Positions 16,928-26,109 of a stretch of 42,701 nt of DNA are shown piece by piece. A program made the position numbers and the translations under genes. The stretch covers positions 1-42,701 of the forward strand of contig OMWS01000021.1 in the NCBI GenBank assembly GCA_900314825.1, written 5' to 3'. The DNA comes from an uncultured Veillonellaceae bacterium (GTDB lineage Bacteria > Bacillota > Negativicutes > Selenomonadales > Selenomonadaceae). The first letter of the stretch is position 1. Each line of letters starts with the position of its first letter. Under the pieces are notes generated by a model. It was given only the letters and a program-made list of their open reading frames with translations, had not been told where the DNA came from and did no database searches.

Positions 16928-19900
16928 CTAAAACCGCACATTGCCCAGGATGCCGGGCTCGACCGAACGCATCGAGGTCAAGGTCTCGACTTCGCCGGCC
17001 CGTTCCTCGCTCGCGCCGAACGGCCGCAAGAGGCGTGGCGCCTCTTGCAGCGCGACCATCTGTCCATACGTCAGGCCGTCCGCTCCCTGCCCGTTTTCTT
17101 CTGACGCGCGACGCGACCACAGGGCAAAGAACGCATGCAAGCGCTCGCGCATGTTGTCTTCCGCAGGTCCAGGGTCCATGTGCATCGCGCGCTGTACGTC
17201 GCCGCAGCGCCGGCAAAACGCCTCAATGAGCGCGTCGATCTCCTTCTGATACGCACCAAGGCTGAAATGCTGGGCATCCTTATCGCCCGCAAGCTCTGGG
17301 ATCTGACGCAGGACGCCGACGGCCACGGCATGGAGAGCGCGATCGCAAGCAGGATAGGAAAACGGCGTCACGCCCGTCGGCTCGACGTAGCGGTAGAGCG
17401 ACGCATGGAACGAACGGAAGCGCTCGTAATACGAACGGTCGCGGCTGCGATTGGCATCATAAAGGACGAATACCACACCCGGCGTCTGACGGCCGACGCG
17501 GCTCGACGCCTGGATGTATTCGCTGACGAGCTTCGTCTGTCCGACCATGAGCATCAGATTGAGCCGTGCGACATCGATGCCGACCGAGAGCATATTGCTC
17601 GCGAGCAAGAGATCGACGGGATGCGGCTGTCCCTTGGTCCCCGTATACGTGAGGGATTCGAGGTCTTCAAGCGCTTGATTGAGCTCCGTCGTCGTCGTCC
17701 GGCTCGTGAGTTCCTTGACATGCTCCGGATACAGGCCGCGGCGTTCCGATTTCCACCGCTGCGCGAACGACGTGAGATCGCCCTGCACTTCATCTGCGAT
17801 CAGCGTCTGGCACTGACCGAGCTCGCGGATCGCGTTGAAATACGCCGTCAGCGTCCAGAAGGCATCCTTGATTTCCGCAGGCTCATCCAAGGCTTGGACG
17901 AGTCCAAGGAGATCGCTGATCAAGCGGATTTCCATCGTCGCCTTGCGCATGCTGGCCGGCAGGATGCCGACATAGAGGCGGCCCGGTCGATGCTCGTCCG
18001 CACAGGCAAAGTACGAATCCTCCGCATCGATGCCCGGCGCAGGGAACTGCGCCACGCGACGGTCATAGAGCGCCGCGCATTGCTGTGCGGCACGGCGGAT
18101 CGTCGCCGTGGACGCGATGATTTTCGGGTGATGCCCGTGCGCGCGGAAAATTTCATCAAGCCCCATCTCGTAGAGGCCGGCGATCGAGCCGAGCGGCCCT
18201 GCAATCAAATGCAGCTCATCTTGGATGATGAGCTCCGGGCCGCGCCCCGCAAAGAACGCACCGACTTCCGATTTCCATGCCACTTGCGCGAACTTGTCAA
18301 TCGTGCCGATGAGGAGCGTCGGCGGCTGCCGGTAGAGCTCTTCATCGACGATTTGCAACGGCAAACGGTCATGGAAGGGGCATGTCGCTTGCGGGCAGCA
18401 GAAGGACGTATGCGTGCCATCGGCCACATAGCCCCATCGCCCGGTCTTGCGCTTCGCGGGAACGAGTTCCGTGCCGCACCACGGGCAGCGCAGCACATGG
18501 AATTTGTTTTCCGCAGACGCATTCCCTGGCAACACATCGAAGAGTTTCTTCGCATCCGCATTCTTCGGCGGCACATGCGTGCGCCCCATCCAGAGGCCGA
18601 TCGTGATGGGCTCGTCGCCGAGGCGGCCGGGATACGTCGGTCCGGAACGCTTCGCTTTTGGGGGAACTGCCGTTTTCGTCCTGCGGGAGGTCACGAATGC
18701 ATCCTCCGCTTGTCCCGCTCCCTGGCTCTCTTGACGAATGATCTCACACGCGCAGATGAGCGTCGCTGCACGGATGAATTGCTGTCCCGTCAGCATGCGA
18801 AGCGTATAGCGCATGATGATGTTCACGCCGCCATACGATTCTGGATACGCGAGGCGGCGATAAAAGATCGTAAACGCGGAAAGGCCAAGATATGCCTCCG
18901 TCTTGCCGCCGCCCGTCGGGAACCAGATGAGATCGACAAGCGCGCGATCCGCATCATCGTCCGGCGCGTCCTGCACGATGCCCGCAAGGCTCATGAGGAG
19001 GAACGCCAGCTGAAAAGGACGCCACTTCGCCGCTGCATCCGAAGCGTTCTTTGCATCCATCTGGCGGAGGGCGGCCGCCACCTCCGCATCGTCTTCATAG
19101 CGCTTCTTGTGGCTGAGCGACCGCTGCATGGCGCCATAGAGACGCTGCAAAAACATGGCGCGGTTGGCGAGCGCAAATGCCAGGCGGACGGAATCATCTT
19201 CCGCAAGGAGCTTGAGCCCGCTTCTCATGCGGCGCGCAGACAGGCGGCAGGCAGCAAGATTCCGCTCGCCCGCCGCACGATCGGATGGCTTCGAAAGCGA
19301 CGAGCAACGTGCCTCCTGCTCTGTGATCCAGCGTTCATAGGAAGTGACGAGGTGCTCCAATTTCGTGAGCTTCTCCGATGCGGGCACCTCTACGAGATCC
19401 GAATAATATTTCATGGAGAGCTCGCCATCCGCTTTATGGATGTACGTTTCCCGCAACTCGTAATTCATCGCGGGCACTTCGTACGTCGGCACGAATTCAC
19501 TCGTAATCGTGCCGCTGCCCGTCCCATCCGCCGACGGCTCGATCTTCCAATCCACAGAAACGCCGTGGCCTGACGCATAGCTTTTCTTTTCGCGATACAA
19601 GAGCGCAAGTCCAGCCTCTTCCTCTTCTTCCGCAGAAGGCAAACCTGTCCGCAGCGCCGCCTCGATCTGTTCCTGCGCGACGAAGCGGATGCCGTTTTCC
19701 TCGGATACCACACGGATCTCCGGCTGGAAGATGCACTCGTCCGGCGTCGGCACGATGCGCTCGCCTTTTTTCTTCGTGTTCTGGAGCATCAGCGTCACAG
19801 CCATCGGGCCATCCGCGTCCTCCGCGTTCATGCGGCGGCGCATGGCCGTCACTGTGGCTTGCAGGCCGACTTCCGATTCCGACCGCTTCAAAAGTTGCGG

Positions 19901-20401
19901 GCCTTTGGCAAAATCGCCCGCTTCGAAAGACAAATCGATGTCATACACATGCGGCGTACGAACAAAATACGTACGCTCGTCTTTACCGGTTTCTTCCGCA
20001 TACGTGCCAAAAGTGACATGGACGCGGACGTGATCGATGGCATGATCCGCAAAAAACGTGATGCCAAACGACGACGGACGCAATTGGTTCGCGAGATTCA
20101 GACGCTCACTGAATTCATCATTCGAGAGCTTTGCGCCTTCGACCACTTCCGCCGATGCGTCCTCTTCCACGGCCTCTTCGTTCTCGACCTCTTCCGAAGC
20201 TGCCGCGTCTGTGTTTTCCAACGGATACAGGATGCCGCAGCTATAATTGGACGGCGACGTCCGCAAACGTTCGTGTTCCAAATCTTCTTCGCCCGCAGCG
20301 CTTTCCGTGCGCTCCATGCCTGGGCCGAGCATCTGACGGCGAATGCCCTCGATGATCGCGCTGCGCGCCTTGACGAGTTCTTCGGTGCTTGCTTTGCTCA
20401 T
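16928..20401 (-). CDS. drmA: DrmA-like superfamily 2 helicase
   Basis: DrmA is the DNA helicase/translocase of DISARM. The 1157 residues are in the usual range. An N-terminal region with a very acidic stretch (about 68-90) precedes the helicase. The helicase motifs are Walker A PTGGGKTEA (495-503), DELH in place of DEAH (728-731), STAT (764-767), and motif VI QASSRVGR (964-971) after SVGIDVARLNLM. A cysteine group between motifs I and II (C639/C642, then C668, C669, C674) indicates a zinc insertion. The C-terminal part matches the COG1205-type helicase ends found in DrmA and DruE. The start overlaps the preceding gene by four bases, so translation is coupled. Druantia DruE carries similar helicase and DUF1998 domains in one chain; here they are separate, as in DISARM. 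Confidence 0.85.
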   Translation of the reverse strand: MSKASTEELVKARSAIIEGIRRQMLGPGMERTESAAGEEDLEHERLRTSPSNYSCGILYPLENTDAAASEEVENEEAVEEDASAEVVEGAKLSNDEFSERLNLANQLRPSSFGITFFADHAIDHVRVHVTFGTYAEETGKDERTYFVRTPHVYDIDLSFEAGDFAKGPQLLKRSESEVGLQATVTAMRRRMNAEDADGPMAVTLMLQNTKKKGERIVPTPDECIFQPEIRVVSEENGIRFVAQEQIEAALRTGLPSAEEEEEAGLALLYREKKSYASGHGVSVDWKIEPSADGTGSGTITSEFVPTYEVPAMNYELRETYIHKADGELSMKYYSDLVEVPASEKLTKLEHLVTSYERWITEQEARCSSLSKPSDRAAGERNLAACRLSARRMRSGLKLLAEDDSVRLAFALANRAMFLQRLYGAMQRSLSHKKRYEDDAEVAAALRQMDAKNASDAAAKWRPFQLAFLLMSLAGIVQDAPDDDADRALVDLIWFPTGGGKTEAYLGLSAFTIFYRRLAYPESYGGVNIIMRYTLRMLTGQQFIRAATLICACEIIRQESQGAGQAEDAFVTSRRTKTAVPPKAKRSGPTYPGRLGDEPITIGLWMGRTHVPPKNADAKKLFDVLPGNASAENKFHVLRCPWCGTELVPAKRKTGRWGYVADGTHTSFCCPQATCPFHDRLPLQIVDEELYRQPPTLLIGTIDKFAQVAWKSEVGAFFAGRGPELIIQDELHLIAGPLGSIAGLYEMGLDEIFRAHGHHPKIIASTATIRRAAQQCAALYDRRVAQFPAPGIDAEDSYFACADEHRPGRLYVGILPASMRKATMEIRLISDLLGLVQALDEPAEIKDAFWTLTAYFNAIRELGQCQTLIADEVQGDLTSFAQRWKSERRGLYPEHVKELTSRTTTTELNQALEDLESLTYTGTKGQPHPVDLLLASNMLSVGIDVARLNLMLMVGQTKLVSEYIQASSRVGRQTPGVVFVLYDANRSRDRSYYERFRSFHASLYRYVEPTGVTPFSYPACDRALHAVAVGVLRQIPELAGDKDAQHFSLGAYQKEIDALIEAFCRRCGDVQRAMHMDPGPAEDNMRERLHAFFALWSRRASEENGQGADGLTYGQMVALQEAPRLLRPFGASEERAGEVETLTSMRSVEPGILGNVRF

Positions 20402-23247
20402 CCCTGTTCTCCTTCTTCTGGAAGCGGCACATCTTCGAGCGGCCGGTTGACGAGATTCTGCGAGACGATCACAGAAAGCGGCTGCACGTCCTCTACCTCA
20501 TAGACATCACAGATGTCATCCAGATGTTCCATGAGCGTTTGCTGGCGCGAAGATTCCGGCGTTTCCCCATTCTCTTTTGCGATGTATGCGTTCGGGATTT
20601 CTTTCGTCATGAGCTGCTGGAGCGTCCTGCGGACAGCGCGGACGCGATCCGTCGCCGTGAGATATTCCTGCCATGTATGATGGGCAAATGTGGCAGGCAG
20701 CACAGCGCCGATGGCCTTAAATACTTGCGTCTTCTGTTTCGGCAATGGGCCGAGCGCCGTGCTGTCTGCGATCAGCCAGCTGCGCAGCCTCGGGATATTG
20801 CTGATATCCGCGCCATGTGCATTCAGTTCTTGCCGGAGGTCTTCCCAGGTCAACTGATATTCCTTGCGGTACCGCTGCAGGCCTTGCTGCCATTCTTCCA
20901 CGCAAGCGAGGTCGGCAGGATCCCATCCCTGCTCGCCAAGCGCCCTCAAAAACGTCTGCAAGAGTTCTCCGCGCGTCCCGAAATCATTCGCGTAGATGAA
21001 GCGCATGCCAGGCTGCACATCTTTGCCGCGCAGCTCGCGCAGCATGTTCTTCGCTTCGTCATCCTTGCACGGCGCAATGGATTTGAACGGCTTCCGTCCT
21101 TTCCTCGCGTCGCTGATCAGGAGATGGCGTCCGTCCACCAGCGTCGCCAGGGCCATGACACGCGCCTTCTGATCCCCGGCTCTGCCTTTCGTCCCCCAAT
21201 ACGCTTGGAGCTGCGCGCCCCACGATGGCAGGCGGCGTTCAATCTCGTCCCAATCGTCGGACAGCATGGGTCCTGCCTGCTCCAGCGCTTTGGGATCTTC
21301 CTCCGATGATGCAGTCCATCCTGCCGCCCGTTGGAAATCATCACGTTGCCGCTTCCACCGACGGAGCAACCGCTCGCCCCATGCTTCTTCAAACGCATAC
21401 AGCAAAAAGACCGTCCGCTCCGCGTTCCATCCGAGCGGCACGCGGCAGAACGCATCGCCCCCATCTTCCGCGTCCGTCATCCGGCCCGTCACGATGAGGA
21501 GATCATAGCGGACCGCCGGGTCGAAAGTCCGCGCCGTCGTCACCGTCAGCCGGCGATAAGGATAGGCACGACGCAACGCTTCCGACCATTCGCTCGCTTT
21601 CGGCGTGATGATGGCGATGCGCTGCGTGACCGCGTCCGGCCGCTGCAAGAGCGACCGCAGCCGCGCCATTTTCCCGCCCTCGCCGCACAGCGCAAGATAA
21701 AATTTTTCCAGCAGGCTGTAAATCTCCCGCTGCACGCGATTCGTATCAGGATCGGCCGTCACCTCGATCTGCTGCCGGAGCCGCGCTCGCATGTGCTGGT
21801 ACGACGCTGCTGGAATGCCCGACTCCTGCGTCCCCGGCCTCTGCTCCACGCGGCACTCGTGAAGCAAGCGTTTCCGCATAGCAAAGGCGCAGATGCGGAA
21901 TTCGCTCTTCTGATCTGGATCGAGACGCTCCAGCTCCTCCATGCAGGCATAAAAACGCGCATCATCACGCGCCTCGTAGTGCGCGAGCGGCACACGCTCG
22001 CAAAGCACTTCATGGCCGCCGCCGCACCCCTCATAACTTTGCTGCAGACCCAGGCAGGCCACGGGCGTCTCCAGCATCTCCTGCATCGTTTTGTACAGCG
22101 GATAATTCCCGCAGCAATTCAAGAGAAATGGTACGTGCTCCTTGATGAGCACTTCCAGCTGTACGGCCTGCTGCTGCGCCTTTCGCACGGTCCACACCGC
22201 CATGCGCGTGACATCCACGCACGCGCGGTCTTCTTGCCACGCGCTTTGCATCGTCTCAAGATCTTCGACGACTTGCAAGATCGGCTGCGCTGAGACGCGG
22301 AATTTCATGCGATCAACGAGCTGTGGCTTCGTCGCAATCTTGTGCGAGGTCTTATCGGGGTATTGGCGCACCTGCTGCCAGAAGACATCGACGGCACCCG
22401 TCCGATGACGGAATTCCACCGTCAGGAGTTCTCCCAGCGGTATGCGTTCTTCTTTCCCAAAGGCCACTTCCGTCTGGGAAAAGACCGACGCAGCCACTGC
22501 TGGAGGCGCCACCAAGAGGCAAGCGGTATTGGTTTCCCACGGAATTTCATGCGCTTCCATTCCGAGCAAACGTGCGAAAAACATCTTGCGTCGCGGACTT
22601 TGCACGGGCCACTCTTGTTTCCGATCCCCGATGCAGTGGTCCTCCCCGAGCAACCGATGGAACATCGGCGTGTTCGGCAGCGGGTATGCCAAGGTCGCGC
22701 TCTGATTCGCCTTCGTGGTTTTATCGACGCGGTACTCTTTGTCCGTTCTTCCCTTGCGGACCGTCTTGCCCGCGTGATAGTGCAGCTTCCACTTGCCATC
22801 CTGCCACACCAAGCGTGTCATGTCGCCATGATACTCCATGCCGAGGAACCAGAAATCTTGCGGCATCGCCTTTTCGTAATGCTGAAGGATGTCTTGACGT
22901 TCCTTCCATTCATCCTCGACGCTCCACGTATTCTTGGCGATGGCATCAAATCCCATCATCGTCATCAGAAGCGCCAAAAACTCCGGTGTTTCTGGATACG
23001 AGCAACAGCACGTTGCCTGTTCCCTCCGTTCCAGGAAATCTCCCCACGCCTCCGCAAGCGCCGGCTGCTCCATCAAATCGTTTCCATCGTAAAAAACATG
23101 ACAAGAACGCCACGCTTCCACCGTCTTCTCATCCAAGAAAAACACATCCTCCCGTTTTTCTTTTCTCACTTTGCCATATTTTCTATTCGTCGCCGCGCAA
23201 CAGAATCCTTCTTTATTTTTAAGTTTTTTTCCAAATAAATTCTGCAC
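20398..23247 (-). CDS. Unassigned 949-residue protein heading the DISARM-like operon
   Basis: No family is firmly recognised. Its place directly before drmA, and its size, resemble DrmE of class 2 DISARM, but this is a guess from order. No signal peptide, membrane helix, Walker motif, HKD motif or methylase motif is seen. The protein is rich in Trp, Cys, Arg and Gln. Cysteine clusters occur near 80-82 (TCCCSYP), 378-379 (NCCGNYP) and 398-416. Residues about 540-630 look like one Rossmann/RecA-like half: strand IAIITPK, strand YDLLIVTG and strand TVFLLYAFEEAWGERLL, the last similar to helicase C-terminal halves. A basic region (GRKPFKS, 717-723) follows. The start is GTG at 23247 behind a GAGG site, 23 bases after the recO stop; the end overlaps drmA by four bases. 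Confidence 0.8.
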   Translation of the reverse strand: MQNLFGKKLKNKEGFCCAATNRKYGKVRKEKREDVFFLDEKTVEAWRSCHVFYDGNDLMEQPALAEAWGDFLERREQATCCCSYPETPEFLALLMTMMGFDAIAKNTWSVEDEWKERQDILQHYEKAMPQDFWFLGMEYHGDMTRLVWQDGKWKLHYHAGKTVRKGRTDKEYRVDKTTKANQSATLAYPLPNTPMFHRLLGEDHCIGDRKQEWPVQSPRRKMFFARLLGMEAHEIPWETNTACLLVAPPAVAASVFSQTEVAFGKEERIPLGELLTVEFRHRTGAVDVFWQQVRQYPDKTSHKIATKPQLVDRMKFRVSAQPILQVVEDLETMQSAWQEDRACVDVTRMAVWTVRKAQQQAVQLEVLIKEHVPFLLNCCGNYPLYKTMQEMLETPVACLGLQQSYEGCGGGHEVLCERVPLAHYEARDDARFYACMEELERLDPDQKSEFRICAFAMRKRLLHECRVEQRPGTQESGIPAASYQHMRARLRQQIEVTADPDTNRVQREIYSLLEKFYLALCGEGGKMARLRSLLQRPDAVTQRIAIITPKASEWSEALRRAYPYRRLTVTTARTFDPAVRYDLLIVTGRMTDAEDGGDAFCRVPLGWNAERTVFLLYAFEEAWGERLLRRWKRQRDDFQRAAGWTASSEEDPKALEQAGPMLSDDWDEIERRLPSWGAQLQAYWGTKGRAGDQKARVMALATLVDGRHLLISDARKGRKPFKSIAPCKDDEAKNMLRELRGKDVQPGMRFIYANDFGTRGELLQTFLRALGEQGWDPADLACVEEWQQGLQRYRKEYQLTWEDLRQELNAHGADISNIPRLRSWLIADSTALGPLPKQKTQVFKAIGAVLPATFAHHTWQEYLTATDRVRAVRRTLQQLMTKEIPNAYIAKENGETPESSRQQTLMEHLDDICDVYEVEDVQPLSVIVSQNLVNRPLEDVPLPEEGEQG

Positions 23248-23270
23248 GTCGTCCTCGTTCCCTGTCGGTT

Positions 23271-23999
23271 TCAGAGCGTCTGGAGGAAGGATAACGACCG
23301 CAGCGGATGACCGAGCAAACGTTGCAGGTACCCGAGCACCATCGTTTCTGCCGCGAGCAACTGTGACTTCGTGATCGTGATGGGCGTGTTACCGGCCCAG
23401 TCGAATGCAAGCGCGGTGGAGAGAAATGTACGAAGCGAAGCAGGATATGTCTGCGCAGAAGGTTCTCGACAATCGCTGCAGAGCGCGCCGCCCGCCGATT
23501 CGAGGAAGAAGGCATCCCCCTCCAGTTTTTTGCCGCACAAGGCACAACGCTCATACGAGAGTTGCAAGCCTGTGAACTCCATGAGCTGCAAGACCACGAG
23601 CAGCGCCGTCACGCGCGGGTTGCGCGATTCGAAGGCCTGGAACGCGCCGTGGAGCAAATCATAAACAGCGGGCTCGGCTTGTTTTTCCGGCAAGAACTCC
23701 GTCACGCACTCGGCGACGAACGAGCCGTAGGCCATGGTCATCAGGTCCTCGCTCAATTTCTTCGGATGATGAAGGATGCTGACCGTGCGCACGGTGTCAA
23801 GGCGCTGGCCTTCGGTAAGCGTGACTTCGAGTTCGTTGAACAGCTGCAAGCCCGCCGCGAGCAAGCTCTTCGGCCGTCGGCAGCCGAACGCCGCCGCTTT
23901 CACGCGGCCGCGCTCCGCCGTGTAGAGCTGCACGATCTTATCCGCCTCGCCCCAATTGTGCACGCCGACGACGAAGGCGTGCGCCGTGTAGCGCGCCAT
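23271..23999 (-). CDS. recO: DNA repair protein RecO
   Basis: RecO helps load RecA onto SSB-covered single-stranded DNA with RecR (RecFOR pathway) and anneals complementary strands. The 242 residues match the family. The N-terminal OB-fold includes HAFVVGVHNWGEADKIVQLYTAERGRVKAAAFGCRRPKS, written in the usual RecO order. A zinc site C152/C155/C174/C177 (CALC..CSDC) lies in the helical C-terminal half. An upstream in-frame start would give 335 residues, but the extra part is antisense-like text inside the DUF502 gene. The ATG at 23999 overlaps the DUF502 stop by one base (TGATG) behind GGGGAG. No terminator separates it from the DISARM-like operon 23 bases downstream. Confidence 0.95.
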   Translation of the reverse strand: MARYTAHAFVVGVHNWGEADKIVQLYTAERGRVKAAAFGCRRPKSLLAAGLQLFNELEVTLTEGQRLDTVRTVSILHHPKKLSEDLMTMAYGSFVAECVTEFLPEKQAEPAVYDLLHGAFQAFESRNPRVTALLVVLQLMEFTGLQLSYERCALCGKKLEGDAFFLESAGGALCSDCREPSAQTYPASLRTFLSTALAFDWAGNTPITITKSQLLAAETMVLGYLQRLLGHPLRSLSFLQTL

Positions 24000-24727
24000 C
24001 AGTCCGTCTCCCCTGCTGATTTTTTCGCCGTTGCCTCGCCATCCGCATCTTTCGTCGTTCCCTGTAACGCTTCCGCAACGCGATCTTCTTTGCACAATGC
24101 CAAGCACTCTGCCGAGCGCTCCATCGCGCTGCCGCTCGTTTCGTGGTCGAGCCGTTTCGGCATGACGGCGCCGGCAGTCAGCATGTATTGGAGCGCCGAC
24201 TCGCTCGAAATATCGAGGTAGATGACGTCGCTTTTTTTCACGAAGAGATTCGTACCCGACGTCATGTTGAGGCTCCACGGCACGAAGACGCAGACGTAGT
24301 CGTCGCCGAGCTTTTCCTGCAGCGCCGGCGGCACGTCAGCCATGAGGAAGCCGATGGCTTTCGACTGGTGGAACGGCACGAGCACGACGTGCTCAAACAT
24401 GCTGTTCGACTCGAAGACCGCCGTCGACAAATGCTTCACGCTGTTGTAGATGAATTTGACGATGGGGATCTTGCCCACGATCCCTTCCGCCCAGCGGATG
24501 ACGCGCCGCATGAACCAATAGGACGACAGCCAGCCCGTGATGTAGATGACGCCGAGCAGCGTGAGGATGCCGAGCCCGGGAAAATAAAAGGGGAGGTGCC
24601 TGCCCAGCACCCCCTCCGTGAAATCGAGCGTCTCGCTGATGACGAAGACGGTGATGGCGATCGGCACGAGCAGGATGAGCCCGTTGATCATGCGCCGGGT
24701 GAGACGCGACGGGGTATCAGTTTTCAT
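23999..24727 (-). CDS. DUF502-family membrane protein
   Basis: A 242-residue integral membrane protein of unknown function. It shows the DUF502 plan: an N-terminal arginine-rich cytoplasmic start, a first transmembrane helix (NGLILLVPIAITVFVISETL), a short loop, and a second helix (PGLGILTLLGVIYITGWLSSYW). The family phrase IVGKIPIVKFIYNSVKHLSTAVF follows, then a soluble domain with VVLVPFH and a VFVPWSLNMTSG-like segment. The C-terminal 40 residues are charged and variable. An in-frame TTG at 24739 is possible, but the ATG at 24727 overlaps the era stop by 11 bases and gives the usual start. It sits between era and recO in one operon. DUF502 genes often neighbour era/recO-type housekeeping genes in Firmicutes (from memory). 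Confidence 0.88.
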   Translation of the reverse strand: MKTDTPSRLTRRMINGLILLVPIAITVFVISETLDFTEGVLGRHLPFYFPGLGILTLLGVIYITGWLSSYWFMRRVIRWAEGIVGKIPIVKFIYNSVKHLSTAVFESNSMFEHVVLVPFHQSKAIGFLMADVPPALQEKLGDDYVCVFVPWSLNMTSGTNLFVKKSDVIYLDISSESALQYMLTAGAVMPKRLDHETSGSAMERSAECLALCKEDRVAEALQGTTKDADGEATAKKSAGETD

Positions 24728-25631
24728 TGCCGAAGCCAAATCCTTTCAAAACATTGTCGCGGTCGCGCCAGTCTTTCTTGACCTTGACCCAGAGATCGAG
24801 GAAACATTTATTGCCTAAAAGCATCTCGATGTCCGCGCGCGCGAGCTTGCCGATTTCTTTCAGCATCGAGCCTTTCGCGCCGATGAGGATGCCCTTTTGC
24901 GAATCGCGCTCGACGTAGATCGTCGCGCGCACGTAGACGTCGCCATGATCGCGCGTCTTCATCTCGTCGATATCGACGGCGATGGCATGCGGCACTTCGT
25001 CGCGCGTCAGCTGCAACGCTTTCTCGCGCACGAGCTCGGCGACGATGAGGCGCTCCGGCTGGTCCGTGACCATGTCGTCGGGGTAGTACTGCGGCCCTTC
25101 CGGCAGATATTTTTCGACTTCCTCAATCAAGGCGTCCAGATTTTCTTCCTGCTTCGCCGAGATCGGCACGACGCCGACAAACGGATATTTCGCCGAATAA
25201 TTCGAGATGATCGGCAGCACGTCTTGCTTCTCGATGAGGTCGAGCTTGTTCACGACGAGGATGACCGGCTTCGCCGTCGCCTGGAGGCGTTCCAAAATGT
25301 AATATTCGCCCGGCCCCATCTTTTCCGTCGCGTCGACGACGAAGAAAATCGCGTCGACTTCCTTCAGCGTCCCCTCGGCCGCGCGCACCATGTACTCGCC
25401 GAGCTTGTGCTTCGGCTTGTGGATGCCCGGTGTGTCGAGGAACACGATCTGCGCCTCCGGCCGCGTGAGGATGCACAGGATGCGGTTCCGCGTCGTCTGC
25501 GGCTTGTCGCTCATGATGGCGATCTTCTGCCCGATGAGGCTGTTGATGAGCGTCGACTTCCCCACATTCGGCCGCCCGATGACGGCGATGAAGCCGGACT
25601 TGTGGTTCGTGTTATTTGTCTGTTGTTCCAT
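24717..25631 (-). CDS. era: GTPase Era
   Basis: Era is an essential GTPase that binds the 3' end of 16S rRNA and checks 30S ribosome assembly. The 304 residues are full length. The GTPase motifs are G1 GRPNVGKS (19-26), the TTRNRI switch (G2), G3 DTPG, G4 NKLD and G5 SAK. The C-terminal KH domain contains the RNA-binding loop GAKGSMLKEIG followed by FLDLWVKVKKDWRDRD, the Era signature. The ATG has an AGGAA site. A composite dispersed repeat of about 450 bp separates it from ybeY upstream, while the DUF502 gene overlaps its 3' end. Confidence 0.97.
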   Translation of the reverse strand: MEQQTNNTNHKSGFIAVIGRPNVGKSTLINSLIGQKIAIMSDKPQTTRNRILCILTRPEAQIVFLDTPGIHKPKHKLGEYMVRAAEGTLKEVDAIFFVVDATEKMGPGEYYILERLQATAKPVILVVNKLDLIEKQDVLPIISNYSAKYPFVGVVPISAKQEENLDALIEEVEKYLPEGPQYYPDDMVTDQPERLIVAELVREKALQLTRDEVPHAIAVDIDEMKTRDHGDVYVRATIYVERDSQKGILIGAKGSMLKEIGKLARADIEMLLGNKCFLDLWVKVKKDWRDRDNVLKGFGFGNEN

Positions 25632-25660
25632 TTGATTCCTGCTTTCGTATACTCTAACAA

Positions 25661-26107
25661 AGCCTCCCCCGTTGGGGGAGGGGGACCGCGAAGCGGTGGA
25701 GAGGGTGACGCAATGTCTACATTCTCATTCCTTTCAATAGGAATACAGCATCCGTTCATGCGCTACCCTCCGCAGCAAGCTGCATAAGCGACCGCATCGG
25801 CGCGAAAGCGCCGTGCGTCTGCTTATCCGTCTCGCATTCGCTCGGCACCTCCCCCAGAGGTAATGTCATTAAGTTAGTGATAAGCGGAGCTCACAAACTA
25901 CGCCTCCCCCTTTGGGGGAGGTGGCCCCGCAGGGGCCGGAGAGGGTAGCGCAGTATGTCGATTCTCAATCCTCTCAACAGGAATACAGAACTCTTCATAC
26001 GCTACCCTCTCCGCCTCGCATTCGCTCGGCACCTCCCCCAGAGGGGGAGGCGTTATTTGGTAGCTACCATCGCTTAACTTAATACCATTGCCCCCAGAGG
26101 GGGAGGC
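25661..26107. repeat. Composite dispersed repeat, copies 3a/3b
   Basis: The 478-base gap between era and ybeY is almost wholly filled by two hairpin repeats back to back. Unit a (from 25661) has GCCTCCCCCGTTGGGGGAGG.. and ends near CACCTCCCCCAGAGG (about 25860). The joint contains TAATGTCATTAAGTTA. Unit b (from about 25903) begins CGCCTCCCCCTTTGGGGGAGG and ends with CTCCCCCAGAGGGGGAGGC, followed by a CTTAACTTAATACCATTGCC phrase that also occurs near 80-100. No open reading frame of merit lies here. Both units share the inner phrase TCAATAGGAATACAG / TCAACAGGAATACAG. Confidence 0.85.
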
Positions 26108-26109
26108 TT

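Noticed and set aside
17135..19573. Long open frame (812 codons) antisense to drmA
   Set aside because: Arg-rich shadow of a high-GC gene. All helicase motifs lie in the minus-strand frame.
20398..23247. HKD (phospholipase D) or helicase P-loop in the 949-residue protein
   Set aside because: No HxKxxxxD or GxxxxGK[ST] text was found on reading the whole sequence.
24000..24278. N-terminal extension giving a 335-residue RecO
   Set aside because: The extra 93 residues lie inside the DUF502 gene in another frame; the ATG at 23999 has a ribosome site and the family N-terminus.
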